Source: Manihot esculenta (Eukaryota > Streptophyta > Magnoliopsida > Malpighiales > Euphorbiaceae). From it: a stretch of DNA of 64,000 bases. The stretch lies in NCBI RefSeq assembly GCF_001659605.2, contig NC_035171.2, positions 7,359,873-7,423,872 of the forward strand, written 5' to 3'. The notes under the pieces were generated by a model, which ran no database searches, was not told where the DNA came from, and was given only the letters and a program-made list of their open reading frames with translations. Shown piece by piece: positions 63,135-64,000 of this stretch (positions within the stretch are counted from its first letter, which is position 1; each line of letters starts with the position of its first letter). The translations under genes were made by a program, and so were the position numbers.

Positions 63135-63391
63135 CTAGGTTCATATGGTCGGACCTAGAGAGTGTCGGGCTCATAGAGGTTATAGAAGGTCAAGCACAAT
63201 AGGAAAATCATGTCCACTAGGATAGGATGTAGAGTCCTGTCTTGAATGATGATGTGAAATGCCATGATTATAAGCATGTGCATTAATGTTATGCTATGAT
63301 ATGTGATATATGTGATGCGGGTTCATGTGTTTGCACATGAACCATTTGATGCTAATGTTTATGTGATGTGTGCTGTTTTTCAGTAAACAGC

Positions 63392-64000
63392 ATGAGAGGA
63401 ACTCGTCGATCTACACGATTGACTGGAGTACCACCAGAGGATGAGGGCATGAGTGCCCGTCCCCCTGCATTGCCAAGGGCAATGTCTAGCAGGTCTAGCA
63501 GGGAAAGAGTAGTGAGAGACCCTAGAAGGTCTTTGGATATGAACAGAAGCATATCAGTAAGGGGAACAGTTCAAGGAGGAATGTCAGAGGATGTGGGGGA
63601 TGATATGGATGTGGATCAAAGGAGGGATGGCAGTCTTGGAGTGAGTATGTTGGAAGAGGGCATGGGAGAGTCCCAAGGAGGCACTCAGGCCTCGGGATTT
63701 GTTCAGCCACCCCAGTACCCACCCTTTTCTCAGAATCCTCCCGGGTATTCGATGGGAGGTACATCGGATTACCCCAGCTTTAGCCCTTACCACTCCCACA
63801 TGCCATACCCACCTTTCTACCCACCATACCCACAGTACCCTATGTACCCACCCCCATCCTTCTACCCAGGTACAGCAAACCCTACCCCAGGGGATACTGC
63901 ACCTCCTCCACCACCAGTAGTACCTACTGTCCCAGAAACCCAAATGCCTAAACCTAGCTCATCTAGAGGGAGCAAGGTCAAGATGACCGACTACATGAAG
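63392..64000 (+). CDS. gypsy element 2 gag, N-terminal part
   Basis: An ATG at 63392 opens a frame with no stop for 203 codons to the window edge. Residues 1-50 are Arg/Ser-rich (MRGTRRSTRLTGVPPEDEG). An acidic middle follows (EDVGDDMDVD), then a Pro/Tyr-rich stretch (repeated YPPF, YPPY, YPMYPPP) at about 120-165. A short basic segment (SSRGSKVKMTDYMK) at the end resembles the lead-in to the structured Gag domain of Tekay-type chromoviruses. Position 260 bases after the primer-binding site fits gag. It was identified from position and composition; the core Gag domain is outside the window. The minus-strand frames across it are shadows. Confidence 0.85.
   Translation, partial: MRGTRRSTRLTGVPPEDEGMSARPPALPRAMSSRSSRERVVRDPRRSLDMNRSISVRGTVQGGMSEDVGDDMDVDQRRDGSLGVSMLEEGMGESQGGTQASGFVQPPQYPPFSQNPPGYSMGGTSDYPSFSPYHSHMPYPPFYPPYPQYPMYPPPSFYPGTANPTPGDTAPPPPPVVPTVPETQMPKPSSSRGSKVKMTDYMK

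Noticed and set aside
63522..63943. Two minus-strand frames opposite gag
   Set aside because: Shadows of the Pro/Tyr-rich gag sequence; His/Trp-rich without any domain.

Overview
This is AT-rich plant nuclear DNA. The evidence is phase-1 introns in a leucine-rich-repeat receptor-like protein (RLP) gene, plant LINE, Ty1/copia, Ty3/gypsy chromovirus and hAT elements, and long (AT)n tracts. The RLP style and base composition suggest a rosid, probably Malpighiales/Euphorbiaceae (cassava or rubber-tree-like); that placement is inference from memory of related proteins. I saw no rRNA, tRNA or CRISPR.

Layout. 1-3575 is a transposon graveyard: the 3' end of a LINE (zinc-binding region plus RNase H, then poly-A), an (AT)61 tract, a decayed LTR fragment, a 521-bp unit duplicated in tandem that carries the end of a copia polyprotein, and a LINE ORF1/ORF2 junction on the minus strand. 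3576-19521 is gene-poor AT-rich DNA made of repeated, diverged copies of RLP 5' flanking sequence, with one dead RLP exon 1 at 12.3 kb. 19522-30321 is the only plausibly intact host gene, an RLP in six exons joined by phase-1 introns; dead exon copies lie inside those introns. 30310-35541 holds a second RLP (pseudogene) and a third RLP fragment. 36247-36656 (minus) is a dead last exon of a glycerol kinase gene with a triplicated 86-bp segment. 37949-39104 is a hAT-type element with a perfect 8-bp target duplication. 39964-41391 is a probable solo LTR. 41450-53346 is again AT-rich duplicated flank, an (AT)60 tract and a retroposed relic.

53347-64000 is a nest of one chromovirus (Tekay/Del-like) family with LTRs of about 2.2 kb. 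Element 1 runs on the minus strand (3' LTR 53347-55532, then pol). Its pol is split by a plus-strand solo LTR of the same family (58202-60471, flanked by the 5-bp duplication gaata). It is cut again by element 2 (plus strand; 5' LTR 60928-63118, primer-binding site, start of gag), which leaves the window at its right edge. The LTRs carry clusters of a short CpG-rich palindrome.

How the parts relate: the window reads as a birth-and-death RLP cluster. Exon cassettes, introns and promoters have been copied, deleted and recombined, and the surviving RLP is a shortened chimera lacking the central LRRs and most of the island domain. The neighbouring pseudogene still has the part that is missing. 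Transposons fill both ends. No operon or unfamiliar multi-gene system is visible. The most unusual signals are the palindromic LTRs, the self-nested insertions, the glycerol kinase exon triplication and the modular exon decay in the RLP.
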